Notes: generated from the letters alone by a model not told the origin. A stretch of 64,000 nt of DNA from Pigmentiphaga sp. NML080357 (GCF_002188465.1 NZ_NINW01000025.1:124001-188000), one strand, 5' to 3'; counted from the stretch's first letter, positions 1 through 12,058 are shown. Translations and numbers: made by a program.

Positions 1-1056
1 TCAGGCGCGGGCGGCGGACCGGACGGCCGGTGCGGCGGCGCGTTCGGCTTCGATCAGCCGGGCGAGGATGCGGCGCGCCTTGGCAGGCGCCAGGTCCGGG
101 CTCAGGTACACCGGGCGCAGCGAGGCGATGTCCACGCCGGGTCCGATGTTCTCCTGCTGAGCCTCGATCATCGGCTCGTCTTCGTCGGCGAAGGCACGCT
201 CGGTGGTGGCCTGTATCCAGTTCGTCAGCTCGACGTCGTCCACGGCGCGATTGCGGATGGCCGCCCAGAAGTAATGCGTGCGCGTGGCGGTTTCCGGGGT
301 CAGCAGGTGCAGGAACGACAACGTGACCCCGTCGCGCGGTTCGCCTCCGGGTTCGGTGGCGCCGATGTCCAGGAACAGGGTGCCGGGCGCGTGCCAGCGC
401 ATGCGCGACCGGGCGTCGCCGATGACATGGATTCTGCCCCAGCACCGGGTCAGGAGCGGGCTGACGGTGCAATTGGGTTTCCAGCGGTTCGAATGCACCA
501 CTCCGTCCGTTTCGATGACTTCGTGGCGGGTATTGCCGATGGCGCCGCCCGTGGTGAAGGCCGGGTGCAAGTAGTCGACGTGGCTGAGATCGAGCAGGTT
601 GTCGATGATCAACTGGTAGTGGGCCCGGATGCCCAGGTAGCCATGCTGGACGCGCCAGCCTTCGCCGCGGTCGAACGGGGACAGGTCCGGCAGCAGGCGG
701 GGATCGGCCCGTGCCGGGTCGCCGGGCCAGATCCAGATGAAGCCGTAGCGCGCCAGCAGCGGATAGGCGCGGATGCCGGCATGGGCCGGGATCTGCGGGC
801 CGTGCGGATTGTGCACGCAATTGCCCTGGGCGTCGTAGCGCAAGCCGTGATAGCCGCATTGCAACTGATCACCGTGCAGGGCGCCCCGCGACAACGGGGC
901 GAAGCGGTGGGCGCAGCGGTCGGCCAGGGCCGCCGGGCTGCCGTCCTCCCGCCGGAAGAGCACGACGGGTTCGTCCAGGATGATCCTGCGCCGCAAGCTC
1001 CGGGTGACGTCGGATTCGGCGGCCGCTGCATACCAGGCGTTGCGCAAATATTCCAA
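1..1056 (-). CDS. Rieske non-heme iron oxygenase, vanillate O-demethylase (VanA)-like
   Basis: Oxygenase component of an aromatic ring-hydroxylating or O-demethylating system. It would take electrons from a VanB-type reductase to demethylate or hydroxylate a methoxy-aromatic acid in the cytoplasm. The 351-residue protein has a Rieske [2Fe-2S] motif C48-x-H50 ... C67-x2-H70 and a mononuclear iron site in DLSHVDYLH (H159, H164), the usual order and length for VanA-type enzymes. Translation starts at TTG (1056), six bases after a GGAG; the nearby ATG at 1061 is out of frame. The stop codon is the first three bases of the window, so a reductase gene, if present, lies beyond the left edge. Substrate is inferred only from the family. 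A promoter and a long palindrome sit directly upstream. Confidence 0.88.
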   Translation of the reverse strand: MEYLRNAWYAAAAESDVTRSLRRRIILDEPVVLFRREDGSPAALADRCAHRFAPLSRGALHGDQLQCGYHGLRYDAQGNCVHNPHGPQIPAHAGIRAYPLLARYGFIWIWPGDPARADPRLLPDLSPFDRGEGWRVQHGYLGIRAHYQLIIDNLLDLSHVDYLHPAFTTGGAIGNTRHEVIETDGVVHSNRWKPNCTVSPLLTRCWGRIHVIGDARSRMRWHAPGTLFLDIGATEPGGEPRDGVTLSFLHLLTPETATRTHYFWAAIRNRAVDDVELTNWIQATTERAFADEDEPMIEAQQENIGPGVDIASLRPVYLSPDLAPAKARRILARLIEAERAAAPAVRSAARA

Positions 1057-1082
1057 GGCATTCTCCGGGGGAGAGCGTTGTC

Positions 1083-1120
1083 CCTGAGTTTAATTACCAT
1101 AAGTGGTAATTAAGCTCAGG
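1083..1120. promoter_or_regulatory. Long inverted repeat, probable repressor operator
   Basis: Two 17-bp arms (1083-1099 and 1104-1120) around a TAAG spacer are complementary at 16 of 17 positions; the one mismatch is 1089/1114. The core TTAATTACCA/TGGTAATTAA is AT-rich in a GC-rich setting. It overlaps the -10 of the Rieske-gene promoter by three bases and runs into the untranslated leader, where a TetR-type repressor would bind. No T-run follows on the minus strand, so it is not a convincing terminator for the tetR gene upstream. Confidence 0.7.
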
Positions 1121-1146
1121 ATAAGGGGGGTGGCGTGGAGCGTCAA
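1118..1146 (-). promoter_or_regulatory. Sigma70-like promoter of the Rieske oxygenase gene
   Basis: On the minus strand, TTGACG (1146-1141) is followed after exactly 17 bp by TATCCT (1123-1118). Transcription would start near 1111, inside the palindrome, about 55 bases before the TTG start codon. This gives the oxygenase gene a promoter separate from the tetR gene upstream. Confidence 0.6.
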
Positions 1147-1179
1147 CGTGCGCGGGGGAGGGGGAACCCTGAGGCGGCT

Positions 1180-1872
1180 CTAGTCCGGGGCGGCCGGCCG
1201 GATCTGGTCTTCCAGCATCCGGGCGACGAAATCCACGTAGGCTTTTACCCTGGCCTCGGCCTCGGGGCCGGCGCCGAAGAGGGTATGCAGCAGCGGCTGG
1301 GCCGTCGCCATGAAGGCGGGCACGCCGATGAGGATCAGGTGCACGAAACGCGGATCGACGGCCGGCGGCTGGCCTTCGGGGAACAGCATCGCGGTAATCT
1401 CGAGTCCGCGCTCGGTGACGCGCTGCAGGGGCGTGGGCGCGGCGGGATCGGCGTCGGCGCTGCGCGGGGCATGGTAGATCTCGGCCAGCGCCAGCCGCTC
1501 GAAATGGGGATGCTGCCGCATGAACTCCAGACGCAGCGTCAACCGGGTCTTCAATTGCTCGCGCAGCGAGCCCTGCTGGCGCAGCGCGAGCTCCATGCGG
1601 TCCTGCAACTGGCGCATCAGGTGTTCGGTGACTTCGTGCAGCAGACCCCTGAGGTCGCCGAAGTAATAGCGCACCAGCGCCCGGTTCACGCCCGCCTCGG
1701 CGGCGATCTCCAGGATGGTGAGCTCCTCCGGCGTCCGGCGTTTCAGGAGCTCGACCGTGCATTCGATGATCCGGTCCCGGCCCACCGACTGGCTGTCGAC
1801 CGGCCGGCCTGCCCCACGCGGCCGGCCGGGCGGAGCGTCTTTTCTGGTTCGAGGCATGTGCGCGGGCGGCAT
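1180..1872 (-). CDS. TetR/AcrR family transcriptional regulator
   Basis: DNA-binding repressor of 230 residues. The N-terminal helix-turn-helix (about residues 34-78, with LTILEIAAEAGVNRALVRYY) matches the TetR family; the rest is the helical ligand-binding and dimerisation domain. The gene reads in the same direction as the Rieske oxygenase gene and ends 60 bp before the palindrome that overlaps that gene's promoter, so it probably controls it, sensing the aromatic substrate. The start is uncertain: the first ATG (1872) has no clear Shine-Dalgarno, and an in-frame ATG at 1857 (MPRTRK) is equally possible. The ligand is unknown. Confidence 0.85.
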   Translation of the reverse strand: MPPAHMPRTRKDAPPGRPRGAGRPVDSQSVGRDRIIECTVELLKRRTPEELTILEIAAEAGVNRALVRYYFGDLRGLLHEVTEHLMRQLQDRMELALRQQGSLREQLKTRLTLRLEFMRQHPHFERLALAEIYHAPRSADADPAAPTPLQRVTERGLEITAMLFPEGQPPAVDPRFVHLILIGVPAFMATAQPLLHTLFGAGPEAEARVKAYVDFVARMLEDQIRPAAPD

Positions 1873-1999
1873 CGTGGCGGGAGAGTCGGAGACGTGCCAT
1901 TCTAGGGCCTGCCCGGGGCTCCTTTCGGGGTGAACAGGCCTTGCTCCCTTCCCGGAGACCTATACTGTGTGCGCCACGGTACGGGGAGTGTGCCATTCG

Positions 2000-2029
2000 T
2001 TGACAGTCTCGCTTTCTCCAAGCTATTAT
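2000..2029 (+). promoter_or_regulatory. Sigma70-like promoter upstream of rpsL
   Basis: TTGACA (2000-2005) and TATTAT (2024-2029) are separated by 18 bp. This is a near-consensus promoter reading toward the str operon, with a start expected near 2036. Confidence 0.6.
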
Positions 2030-2181
2030 GGCAAGCTCTCTGGAGTCGGCTCGCCCGGGCCGCGCGTTCTTTGATGCGCAGAACTGCAACATCCGGCTGG
2101 TATAAGTGCCCGGGTGTCCCGCAAATCCTGCCTTTCTCAAGAGCCGCGTCGCGGCGTTCCTCCCCCAGCAGGTGATTTCAT

Positions 2182-2199
2182 GCCGCACGATCGTGCGGC
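2182..2199. promoter_or_regulatory. 18-bp perfect palindrome in the rpsL leader
   Basis: GCCGCACGATCGTGCGGC is self-complementary over all 18 bases. It lies about 145 nt after the predicted transcription start and about 140 nt before the rpsL ATG. As DNA it could be a dimeric protein site; with no loop bases it would make a poor RNA hairpin. Function unknown. Confidence 0.35.
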
Positions 2200-2340
2200 C
2201 CGTGCATGTTCCTCTTCCGGTCTTCCCGGCGGCGGCTTCCTGCGCGAGGCCGTGCCGGGCGGCTGTTGTAGGCGTCTGGGCCTTGTGACGTAGGCCGCAG
2301 ACCAAACCCAAAGACCCCAAAAGGTTACGGAAGAGGGCTT

Positions 2341-2718
2341 ATGCCAACTATCAGCCAACTCGTGCGCAAGCCGCGCGAATCCAGCCACGCCAAGAGCAAG
2401 TCGCCTGCTCTTGAAAGCAGCCCGCAGCGTCGCGGCGTCTGCACCCGCGTGTACACCACCACCCCCAAGAAGCCGAACTCGGCGCTGCGGAAGGTCGCCA
2501 AGGTGCGCCTGACCAACGGCTACGAGGTCATCTCGTACATCGGCGGCGAAGGCCACAACCTGCAAGAGCACTCGGTCGTGCTCGTGCGCGGCGGCCGGGT
2601 GAAGGATCTCCCGGGCGTGCGCTACCACATCGTCCGCGGTTCGCTCGACCTGCAAGGCGTGAAGGATCGCAAGCAGGCGCGTTCGAAGTACGGCGCCAAG
2701 CGTCCCAAGAAGGCCTGA
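2341..2718 (+). CDS. rpsL: 30S ribosomal protein S12
   Basis: Decoding-centre protein of the small subunit, 125 residues (E. coli 124). Lys43 in the [10 protein letters not shown] segment and Lys88 in the GRVKDLPG segment are the wild-type residues at the classic streptomycin-resistance positions, so this allele predicts S12-based streptomycin sensitivity. Asp89, the usual methylthiolation target, is present. First gene of the str operon; AAGAGGG-type ribosome binding site before the ATG, and 151 bp to rpsG. Confidence 0.98.
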   Translation: MPTISQLVRKPRESSHAKSKSPALESSPQRRGVCTRVYTTTPKKPNSALRKVAKVRLTNGYEVISYIGGEGHNLQEHSVVLVRGGRVKDLPGVRYHIVRGSLDLQGVKDRKQARSKYGAKRPKKA

Positions 2719-2869
2719 TCGATCCGGCCTCGCAGCAACACCGTCCCGTCGCCGTGTCCTGGTTCGCAGGGCAGGCGCGAGTAAGGGGCCCGTCAGGGCG
2801 CAAGCTCTCTAGACCGGCCACGGCCGCGGGCGCAAGCCGGCGGTTCAACTGAAGACATAGGAAGTAGAA

Positions 2870-3340
2870 ATGCCTCGTCGTCGCGAAGTACCCAAGCGTG
2901 AAATCCTGCCCGATCCCAAGTTCGGCAGCGTGGAACTCGCCAAATTCATGACCGTCGTCATGCTCTCCGGCAAGAAGGCCGTTGCAGAGCGCATCGTTTA
3001 CGGCGCCCTCGAACAGATCCAGACCAAGACCGGCAAAGACCCCCTCGAGGTGTTCGGTCAGGCGATCGGCAACGTCAAGCCCATCGTCGAGGTCAAGAGC
3101 CGCCGCGTGGGCGGCGCCAACTACCAAGTGCCGGTTGAAGTGCGCCCCGTGCGCCGCCTGGCCCTGGCAATGCGTTGGGTTCGCGAGGCCGCCAAGAAGC
3201 GTGGCGAGAAGTCCATGGACCTGCGCCTGGCGGGCGAACTGATGGACGCTTCCGAAGGCCGGGGCGGCGCCGTCAAGAAGCGCGACGACACCCACAAGAT
3301 GGCCGAGGCCAACAAGGCGTTCAGCCACTTCCGCTGGTAA
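2870..3340 (+). CDS. rpsG: 30S ribosomal protein S7
   Basis: Primary 16S rRNA 3'-domain binder that nucleates assembly of the small-subunit head and contacts E-site tRNA. It has 156 residues, the short form without the C-terminal extension of E. coli K-12. It begins [20 protein letters not shown] as is usual for the family. The start follows a GGAAG ribosome binding site. It lies between rpsL and fusA, the conserved str order. Confidence 0.98.
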   Translation: MPRRREVPKREILPDPKFGSVELAKFMTVVMLSGKKAVAERIVYGALEQIQTKTGKDPLEVFGQAIGNVKPIVEVKSRRVGGANYQVPVEVRPVRRLALAMRWVREAAKKRGEKSMDLRLAGELMDASEGRGGAVKKRDDTHKMAEANKAFSHFRW

Positions 3341-3418
3341 GCACAGCACCCTTTGTTTTTCAATGGCCCGCGGCCGATCGTCGCGGGCCGACAGTCCAGT
3401 CACCAAGGAAATCCGATC

Positions 3419-5521
<2,103 letters not shown>

Positions 5522-5575
5522 GGCGGCAGGGCAGAGTATTCGTTTAACCTCCAGGTAACTGCAGGAAGAGAGAAC

Positions 5576-6766
<1,191 letters not shown>

Positions 6767-6772
6767 GGTAGA

Positions 6773-6850
6773 CCCCCCCGTACGCGCTGACGCGCGCCCC
6801 CCAGGGGGCGAAACCAGCGGACCGGCAGAGCCGGATCCGCGGTTTCCTGG
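6773..6850 (+). repeat. Structured intergenic repeat, copy A (after tuf)
   Basis: One of five ~80-bp copies in this window. It opens with a C-run, then a CGCGC-TGAC-GCGCG hairpin and a G-run, and closes with a long hairpin around GCGGACCGGC/GCCGGATCCGC. In this copy the outer part of the last hairpin is GAAACC (6810-6815) paired with GGTTTC (6841-6846). The equivalent bases in copies B, C and D are different but also pair, which points to selection on the fold. Confidence 0.8.
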
Positions 6851-6908
6851 ATCAGGAAGCGGCAGTGCAGGGGAGTGGTTGTAGTGCCAGCAGTGTTGAC
6901 TACTACTC

Positions 6909-6929
6909 GAGGCGAGGTTCCCTCGCCTC
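6909..6929 (+). promoter_or_regulatory. Perfect 9-bp hairpin before rpsJ
   Basis: GAGGCGAGG (6909-6917) pairs perfectly with CCTCGCCTC (6921-6929) around a TTC triloop, ending 21 bases before the rpsJ ATG. Only a weak CTCTTT follows, so termination is doubtful. It could be a target for feedback control of the S10 operon (L4 does this in E. coli through a leader hairpin), but this is inference from position. Confidence 0.4.
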
Positions 6930-6950
6930 ATCGCTCTTTAGGACAGTTTC

Positions 6951-7262
6951 ATGAAAAAGCAGAAGATTCGCATCCGCCTCAAGGCGTTCGATTACAAGCT
7001 CATCGACCAGTCGGCCGCTGAGATCGTCGAGACCGCCAAGCGCACGGGTGCCGTGGTTCGTGGTCCGGTTCCCCTGCCGACCCGTATCCGCCGCTACGAT
7101 CTGCTGCGTTCGCCGCACGTCAACAAGACGTCGCGCGACCAGTTCGAGATCCGCACCCATCAGCGCCTGATGGATATCGTGGATCCCACCGACAAGACCG
7201 TGGACGCCCTGATGCGCCTGGACCTGCCGGCCGGCGTGGATGTGGAAATCGCTTTGCAATAA
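6951..7262 (+). CDS. rpsJ: 30S ribosomal protein S10 (NusE)
   Basis: Head protein of the small subunit that also serves as NusE in transcription antitermination complexes with NusB and in NusG-mediated coupling. 103 residues, same length as E. coli. Contains the conserved loop segment [19 protein letters not shown]. Unlike the tight packing usual for the S10 operon, 242 bp containing a promoter-like sequence separate it from rplC. Confidence 0.98.
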   Translation: MKKQKIRIRLKAFDYKLIDQSAAEIVETAKRTGAVVRGPVPLPTRIRRYDLLRSPHVNKTSRDQFEIRTHQRLMDIVDPTDKTVDALMRLDLPAGVDVEIALQ

Positions 7263-7283
7263 CGTAGTATTTGCGCCCGGCGC

Positions 7284-7313
7284 TTGAAAAGGCGGTCGGG
7301 CGCGGGCTATACT
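7284..7313 (+). promoter_or_regulatory. Sigma70-like promoter between rpsJ and rplC
   Basis: TTGAAA (7284-7289), an 18-bp spacer and TATACT (7308-7313) lie in the 242-bp rpsJ-rplC gap. An inverted repeat, CGGGCTA (7303-7309) and TAGCCCG (7321-7327), covers the -10 and the expected start site, suggesting an operator or an early leader hairpin. If active, rplC onward would also be transcribed apart from rpsJ, with a leader of about 185 nt. Confidence 0.5.
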
Positions 7314-7504
7314 AGCCGGCTAGCCCGTGGGGTTTGCCTGCGGGCGTCTTTTGCGTTTGTCCCGGGGATATTGCCGGGCGCGCGAATCCGCTCTACCTGT
7401 CGAGTTTGGCGCGGTGCCTTCTTGGGCGCCGCTGTCTCGGCGCAGCGCTCAGGCGCGACGCCATTTTTAGCCCCGGCCAATCGCAGTCGGGAATGGAGAA
7501 AACG

Positions 7505-8185
7505 ATGTCGACCCAATCGACGGCCTCCACGCCAGCCGCATTCCGGCTCGGCCTGGTGGGTCGCAAGGTTGGCATGACCCGCATTTTCACGGACGATGGC
7601 GAGTCCATCCCCGTGACCGTGCTGGACGTGTCGAACAACCGTGTGACCCAGGTCAAATCCCCGCAAACGGACGGCTACGCCGCCGTTCAGGTCACGTTCG
7701 GTACGCGCCGTGCTTCGCGCGTCACCAAGCCCCTCACCGGCCACTTCGCGAAAGCTGGCGTGGAAGCGGGCAGCGTGCTCAAAGAATTCCGCCTTGATCC
7801 GGCCAAAGCGGCCGAGTTCGCTCCGGGCGCAGTCATTGCCGTGGAATCCGTGTTCTCGGTCGGCCAGAAGGTCGACGTGACGGGCACCACCATCGGTAAG
7901 GGCTTCTCGGGCGCGATCAAGCGTCACAACTTCTCGTCGAACCGCGCTTCGCACGGTAACTCGGTGTCGCACAACTCGGCCGGCTCCATCGGTATGGCGC
8001 AGGACCCGGGCCGCGTGTTCCCCGGCAAGAAAATGGCCGGGCACTATGGCGACGTCACCCGCACCGTGCAGAACCTCGACGTGATCCGCGTGGACGCCGA
8101 GCGCGGCCTGCTGCTGGTCCGTGGCGCCGTCCCGGGCCATGCCGGCGCGAACATCGTCGTTCGTCCCGCTGTGAAAGGAGCCTGA
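7505..8185 (+). CDS. rplC: 50S ribosomal protein L3
   Basis: Early-assembly 23S rRNA binder near the peptidyl-transferase centre. The open frame extends upstream to 7334, but GGAG (7495-7498) positions ribosomes at the ATG at 7505, giving 226 residues (E. coli 209). The true N-terminus therefore begins [17 protein letters not shown], a short polar extension before the conserved [13 protein letters not shown]. The long loop near the catalytic centre is represented by [18 protein letters not shown]. An alternative ATG at 7493 is poorly placed relative to the Shine-Dalgarno. Confidence 0.96.
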   Translation: MSTQSTASTPAAFRLGLVGRKVGMTRIFTDDGESIPVTVLDVSNNRVTQVKSPQTDGYAAVQVTFGTRRASRVTKPLTGHFAKAGVEAGSVLKEFRLDPAKAAEFAPGAVIAVESVFSVGQKVDVTGTTIGKGFSGAIKRHNFSSNRASHGNSVSHNSAGSIGMAQDPGRVFPGKKMAGHYGDVTRTVQNLDVIRVDAERGLLLVRGAVPGHAGANIVVRPAVKGA

Positions 8186-8187
8186 AC

Positions 8188-8811
8188 ATGGCAGATCTCA
8201 AGCTCCTGAATGACCAGGGCCAGGTCGCTGCAACCGTCAGCGCCCCCGACACCGTTTTCGGCCGCGAATTCAACGAAGCGCTGGTGCACCAGATCGTCGT
8301 CGCCTACCAGGCCAACGCCCGTAGCGGCAACCGCGCCCAGAAAGACCGCGCCGAAGTCAAGCACACGACCAAGAAGCCGTGGCGCCAGAAGGGTACGGGT
8401 CGCGCCCGCGCCGGTATGACGTCCTCGCCGCTGTGGCGTGGGGGTGGCCGGATTTTCCCGAATTCGCCCGAAGAAAACTTCAGCCAGAAAGTGAACAAGA
8501 AGATGTATCGCGCCGGTGTGCGCTCCATCTTGTCGCAACTGGCCCGCGAAGACCGGATCGCGATCGTCGAGAACTTCGTCGTCGACTCGCCCAAGACCAA
8601 AGTGGCCGCCGACAAGCTCAAGAGCCTGGGCTTGAACTCGGTCCTCATCATTACCGATACGGTTGACGAAAACCTCTATCTGGCCACGCGCAACCTGCCG
8701 CACGTGGCGGTGGTCGAGTCCCGTTATGCCGATCCGCTGTCGCTGATCCACTACAACAAAGTGTTGATCACCAAGCCCGCGATCGCTCAGCTCGAGGAGA
8801 TGCTGGGATGA
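8188..8811 (+). CDS. rplD: 50S ribosomal protein L4
   Basis: 23S rRNA binder with an extended loop lining the exit tunnel; in E. coli it is also the autogenous repressor of the S10 operon. 207 residues. The tunnel loop is visible as the basic [15 protein letters not shown] segment, which carries the lysine whose change gives macrolide resistance in other bacteria and is unaltered here. Two bases follow rplC, and the stop overlaps rplW by four bases (ATGA). Confidence 0.97.
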   Translation: MADLKLLNDQGQVAATVSAPDTVFGREFNEALVHQIVVAYQANARSGNRAQKDRAEVKHTTKKPWRQKGTGRARAGMTSSPLWRGGGRIFPNSPEENFSQKVNKKMYRAGVRSILSQLAREDRIAIVENFVVDSPKTKVAADKLKSLGLNSVLIITDTVDENLYLATRNLPHVAVVESRYADPLSLIHYNKVLITKPAIAQLEEMLG

Positions 8812-9107
8812 GCAACGACCGTCTGCTCCAGGTTCTGCTGGCGCCGATCGTCTCTGAAAAGAGCACGTTCATCGCCGACAAGAACCAGCAAGTGGCTTTC
8901 CGCGTCCTGCAAGACGCCACCAAGCCGGAAATCAAGGCTGCCGTCGAACTGCTCTTCAAGGTGCAGGTCGAGTCCGTGCAGGTTCTCAATACCAAGGGCA
9001 AAGTCAAGCGCTTTGGCCGCTTCATCGGCCGCCGCCGCAACGAGCGCAAGGCGTATGTGTCGCTGAAACCGGGTCAGGAAATCGACTTTGCGCAGGAGGT
9101 GAAGTAA
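8808..9107 (+). CDS. rplW: 50S ribosomal protein L23
   Basis: Tunnel-exit protein, the main docking point for trigger factor and signal recognition particle. 99 residues with the family's APIVSEKST start and [20 protein letters not shown] rRNA-contacting segment. Starts inside the end of rplD (ATGA) and abuts rplB with no spacer, so it is probably translated by coupling. Confidence 0.97.
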   Translation: MSNDRLLQVLLAPIVSEKSTFIADKNQQVAFRVLQDATKPEIKAAVELLFKVQVESVQVLNTKGKVKRFGRFIGRRRNERKAYVSLKPGQEIDFAQEVK

Positions 9108-9935
9108 ATGCCCCTCGTCAAGCTGAAGCCGACTTCCGCCGGTCGCCGCGCGATGGTGAAGGTGGTTCACCCCCACCTGCACAAAGGTCGCCCGCTCGAC
9201 AGTCTGCTCGAAAAGCAGATGCAGAATGCCGGCCGCAACAACAACGGCCACATCACCACGCGTCACCGCGGCGGTGGTCACAAGCAACACTATCGCGTGA
9301 TCGATTTCAAGCGCACCAAGGACGGCATCCCGGCCAAGGTCGAGCGCATCGAATACGATCCGAACCGTACGGCGCACATCGCTCTGTTGTGCTATGCCGA
9401 CGGCGAACGTCGCTACATCATCGCCCCGCGCGGTCTTGAAGTCGGCGCCACGCTGGTCTCCGGTAGCGAAGCGCCCATCCGCGCTGGCAACACCCTGCCG
9501 ATCCGGAACATCCCGGTCGGCAGCACGATCCACTGCGTGGAAATGATCCCCGGCAAGGGCGCCCAGATGGTGCGTTCGGCGGGTGGGTCGGCCGTGCTGC
9601 TGGCTCGTGAAGGCACCTATGCCCAGGTTCGCCTGCGTTCGGGCGAAGTCCGCAAGGTGCACATCGAGTGCCGCGCGACCATCGGCGAAGTCAGCAACGA
9701 AGAGCATGGCCTGCGCCAGATCGGCAAGGCCGGTGCCACCCGTTGGCGCGGCATTCGCCCCACCGTTCGCGGTGTTGCCATGAACCCGATCGACCACCCG
9801 CACGGTGGTGGTGAAGGTCGTACCGGCGAAGCCCGTGAACCGGTCAGCCCCTGGGGCACTCCGTCCAAGGGTTTCAAGACCCGCCGCAACAAGCGGACGA
9901 GCAATATGATCGTCCAGCGGCGCAAGAAGAAGTAA
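9108..9935 (+). CDS. rplB: 50S ribosomal protein L2
   Basis: Highly conserved 23S rRNA binder at the subunit interface, needed for subunit association and peptidyl-transferase assembly. 275 residues with the glycine- and histidine-rich signature [14 protein letters not shown] near the C-terminus and a strongly basic tail. The ATG immediately follows the rplW stop. Confidence 0.98.
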   Translation: MPLVKLKPTSAGRRAMVKVVHPHLHKGRPLDSLLEKQMQNAGRNNNGHITTRHRGGGHKQHYRVIDFKRTKDGIPAKVERIEYDPNRTAHIALLCYADGERRYIIAPRGLEVGATLVSGSEAPIRAGNTLPIRNIPVGSTIHCVEMIPGKGAQMVRSAGGSAVLLAREGTYAQVRLRSGEVRKVHIECRATIGEVSNEEHGLRQIGKAGATRWRGIRPTVRGVAMNPIDHPHGGGEGRTGEAREPVSPWGTPSKGFKTRRNKRTSNMIVQRRKKK

Positions 9936-9947
9936 GCGAGGCGAGCC

Positions 9948-10223
9948 ATGTCACGTTCGATCAAAAAAGGCCCGTTTGTCGACCTGCACCTTCTGAAGAA
10001 GGTCGAGGCGTCCACGGCCGGAAAAGACAAGCGCCCGATCAAGACCTGGTCGCGTCGTTCCACGATCCTGCCCGAGTTCATCGGTCTGACGATCGCGGTT
10101 CACAACGGCCGCCAGCATGTTCCCGTGTACATCAACGAGAACATGGTCGGTCACAAACTCGGCGAATTCGCGCTGACCCGTACGTTCAAGGGTCACGCCG
10201 CGGATAAGAAGGCCAAGAGGTAA
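9948..10223 (+). CDS. rpsS: 30S ribosomal protein S19
   Basis: Small-subunit head protein that pairs with S13 near the A site. 91 residues beginning [15 protein letters not shown] and containing the conserved [12 protein letters not shown] segment. 12 bp after rplB and 5 bp before rplV. Confidence 0.97.
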   Translation: MSRSIKKGPFVDLHLLKKVEASTAGKDKRPIKTWSRRSTILPEFIGLTIAVHNGRQHVPVYINENMVGHKLGEFALTRTFKGHAADKKAKR

Positions 10224-10228
10224 GCGCG

Positions 10229-10558
10229 ATGGAAACCACAGCGAAAGTCCGTGGCGTACGCGTGTCGGCCCAGAAGGCCCGTCTGGTCGCGGACATGATC
10301 CGCGGCAAGTCGGTGGCCCAGGCCATCAACATTCTGACGTTCACGCCCAAGAAGTCCGCAGGCATCATCAAGAAGGCGGTCGAATCCGCCATCGCGAATG
10401 CCGAGCACAACGATGGTGCCGATATCGACGAACTGAAGGTGAAAACCATCTACGTCGACAAGGGTACCTCGCTCAAGCGTTTCGACGCCCGCGCCAAGGG
10501 CCGCGGCGTCAAGATCGAGAAGCAGACGTGCCACATCGTGGTTACGGTCGGCAGCTAA
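10229..10558 (+). CDS. rplV: 50S ribosomal protein L22
   Basis: Exit-tunnel protein whose beta-hairpin forms the tunnel constriction with L4. 109 residues; the hairpin is the basic stretch [17 protein letters not shown] near the C-terminus, intact with no macrolide-resistance deletion. Lies between rpsS and rpsC in the standard order. Confidence 0.97.
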   Translation: METTAKVRGVRVSAQKARLVADMIRGKSVAQAINILTFTPKKSAGIIKKAVESAIANAEHNDGADIDELKVKTIYVDKGTSLKRFDARAKGRGVKIEKQTCHIVVTVGS

Positions 10559-10567
10559 GGAGCCACG

Positions 10568-11434
10568 ATGGGACAGAAAATTCACCCGACCGGGTTCCGT
10601 CTCTCGGTCAGCCGTAACTGGTCGTCGCGCTGGTTCGCCAGCGGCAACGCCTATGCCGGCATGCTGGCGGAAGACATCAAGGTCCGCGAATACCTGAAGA
10701 AGAAGCTGAAAGGCGCTTCCGTGGGTCGCGTGGTCATCGAGCGTCCCGCCAAGAACGCACGCGTCACGGTGTACTCGGCTCGTCCGGGCGTCGTGATCGG
10801 CAAGAAGGGCGAGGACATCGAGATCCTCAAGGCCGACCTGCAGCGCCTGATGGGCGTGCCCGTGCACGTCAACATCGAAGAGATCCGCAAGCCGGAGGTC
10901 GACGCTCAGCTGATCGCCGACTCGATCGCCCAGCAGCTCGAGAAGCGCATCATGTTCCGCCGCGCGATGAAGCGCGCCATGCAGAACGCCATGCGTCTCG
11001 GCGCCCAGGGCATCAAGATCATGAGCTCGGGTCGTCTGAACGGCATCGAAATCGCCCGTACCGAGTGGTACCGCGAAGGCCGTGTGCCCCTGCACACCCT
11101 GCGCGCCAACATCGACTACGGCACTTCCGAAGCCGGCACGACCTATGGCCTGATCGGCATCAAGGTGTGGGTCTACAAGGGCGACACCCTGGGCTCGGCC
11201 GAACTGGCTGCCGCCCCGGAAGCAACCAAGGACGAAGAGCGCAAGCCGCGTCGCGGCCCGCGTAACGATCGTGGCGATCGCCCGGGCAACCGCCCCGGCG
11301 CCGGCCGTGGTCGTGGCGGCCGCAGGCCCGAAGGCGAGGCAGCCGCTGCTGCCGCGCCCGAAGGCGGCGCCCGGCGTGCGCCGCGCAAGCCGGCTGCCGA
11401 CGCGGCAGCCGCGCCTGCCAAAGACGGAGAATAA
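10568..11434 (+). CDS. rpsC: 30S ribosomal protein S3 with long low-complexity tail
   Basis: mRNA-entry-channel protein with ribosomal helicase activity together with S4 and S5. The first ~210 residues are a standard S3, including the KH domain with the [11 protein letters not shown] loop. The remaining ~70 residues are a disordered tail rich in Arg-Gly, Ala and Pro ([12 protein letters not shown], then alanine runs), making 288 residues against 233 in E. coli. The tail is probably lineage-specific and may add RNA contacts. Nine bp after rplV, two bp before rplP. Confidence 0.97.
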   Translation: MGQKIHPTGFRLSVSRNWSSRWFASGNAYAGMLAEDIKVREYLKKKLKGASVGRVVIERPAKNARVTVYSARPGVVIGKKGEDIEILKADLQRLMGVPVHVNIEEIRKPEVDAQLIADSIAQQLEKRIMFRRAMKRAMQNAMRLGAQGIKIMSSGRLNGIEIARTEWYREGRVPLHTLRANIDYGTSEAGTTYGLIGIKVWVYKGDTLGSAELAAAPEATKDEERKPRRGPRNDRGDRPGNRPGAGRGRGGRRPEGEAAAAAAPEGGARRAPRKPAADAAAAPAKDGE

Positions 11435-11436
11435 GC

Positions 11437-11853
11437 ATGCTGCAGCCATCGCGCAGGAAATACCGCAAGGAACAAAAAGGCCGCAATACCGGCCTGGCTA
11501 CGCGCGGCGCCAACGTCTCGTTCGGCGAATTCGGTCTGAAGGCCACGGGTCGTGGCCGCCTGACCGCTCGCCAGATCGAGTCGGCTCGTCGTGCCATCAC
11601 CCGCCACATCAAGCGTGGCGGCCGTATCTGGATCCGTGTCTTCCCGGACAAGCCGATCTCGCAGAAGCCCGCCGAAGTCCGGATGGGTAACGGCAAGGGC
11701 AACCCGGAGTACTGGGTTGCCGAGATCCAGCCCGGCAAGGTGCTGTACGAGATGGAAGGCGTCAACGAGGAACTGGCGCGCGAGGCGTTCCGCCTGGCCG
11801 CTGCCAAGCTCCCGATCTCGACCGTCTTCGTGACGCGTCACCTCGGGACGTAA
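11437..11853 (+). CDS. rplP: 50S ribosomal protein L16
   Basis: Late-assembling large-subunit protein beside the A-site tRNA elbow and the peptidyl-transferase centre. 138 residues beginning [20 protein letters not shown], with the conserved [17 protein letters not shown] segment. Starts two bases after the rpsC stop. Confidence 0.97.
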   Translation: MLQPSRRKYRKEQKGRNTGLATRGANVSFGEFGLKATGRGRLTARQIESARRAITRHIKRGGRIWIRVFPDKPISQKPAEVRMGNGKGNPEYWVAEIQPGKVLYEMEGVNEELAREAFRLAAAKLPISTVFVTRHLGT

Positions 11854-11863
11854 GGAGAAAGCA

Positions 11864-12055
11864 ATGAAGGCAAGCGAACTCCGTTCGAAAGACGCTGCCG
11901 AGCTCGGCAAAGAGCTCGAGGGTCTGCTTAGGGCTCAGTTCAGTCTGCGCATGCAGCTGGCTACCCAGCAGCTTTCCAACACCAGCCAGCTCGGCAAGGT
12001 CCGCCGCGACATCGCGCGCGTCCGTACCGTGCTGCGCGAGAAAGCCGGGAAGTAA
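11864..12055 (+). CDS. rpmC: 50S ribosomal protein L29
   Basis: Small two-helix protein near the tunnel exit, next to L23. 63 residues with the typical [18 protein letters not shown] start and a C-terminal [16 protein letters not shown] helix. Three bases separate it from rpsQ. Confidence 0.96.
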   Translation: MKASELRSKDAAELGKELEGLLRAQFSLRMQLATQQLSNTSQLGKVRRDIARVRTVLREKAGK

Positions 12056-12058
12056 AAC

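Larger units (their letters stand above)
1873..2340. other. Intergenic region between tetR and rpsL (str operon leader)
   Basis: These 468 bp hold a good + strand promoter (2000-2029) and an 18-bp perfect palindrome (2182-2199), both annotated separately. I see no coding sequence. rpsL would carry a leader of roughly 300 nt if 2000-2029 is its promoter. The rplJL-rpoBC genes that usually precede rpsL are not within the window. Confidence 0.5.

Noticed and set aside
1083-1120. Palindrome as a terminator of the tetR gene
   Set aside because: AT-rich arms, no T-run on the minus strand, and overlap with a good promoter fit an operator better.
3353-3418. Upstream extension of fusA
   Set aside because: No conservation in the 22 extra residues, and a good ribosome binding site precedes the ATG at 3419.
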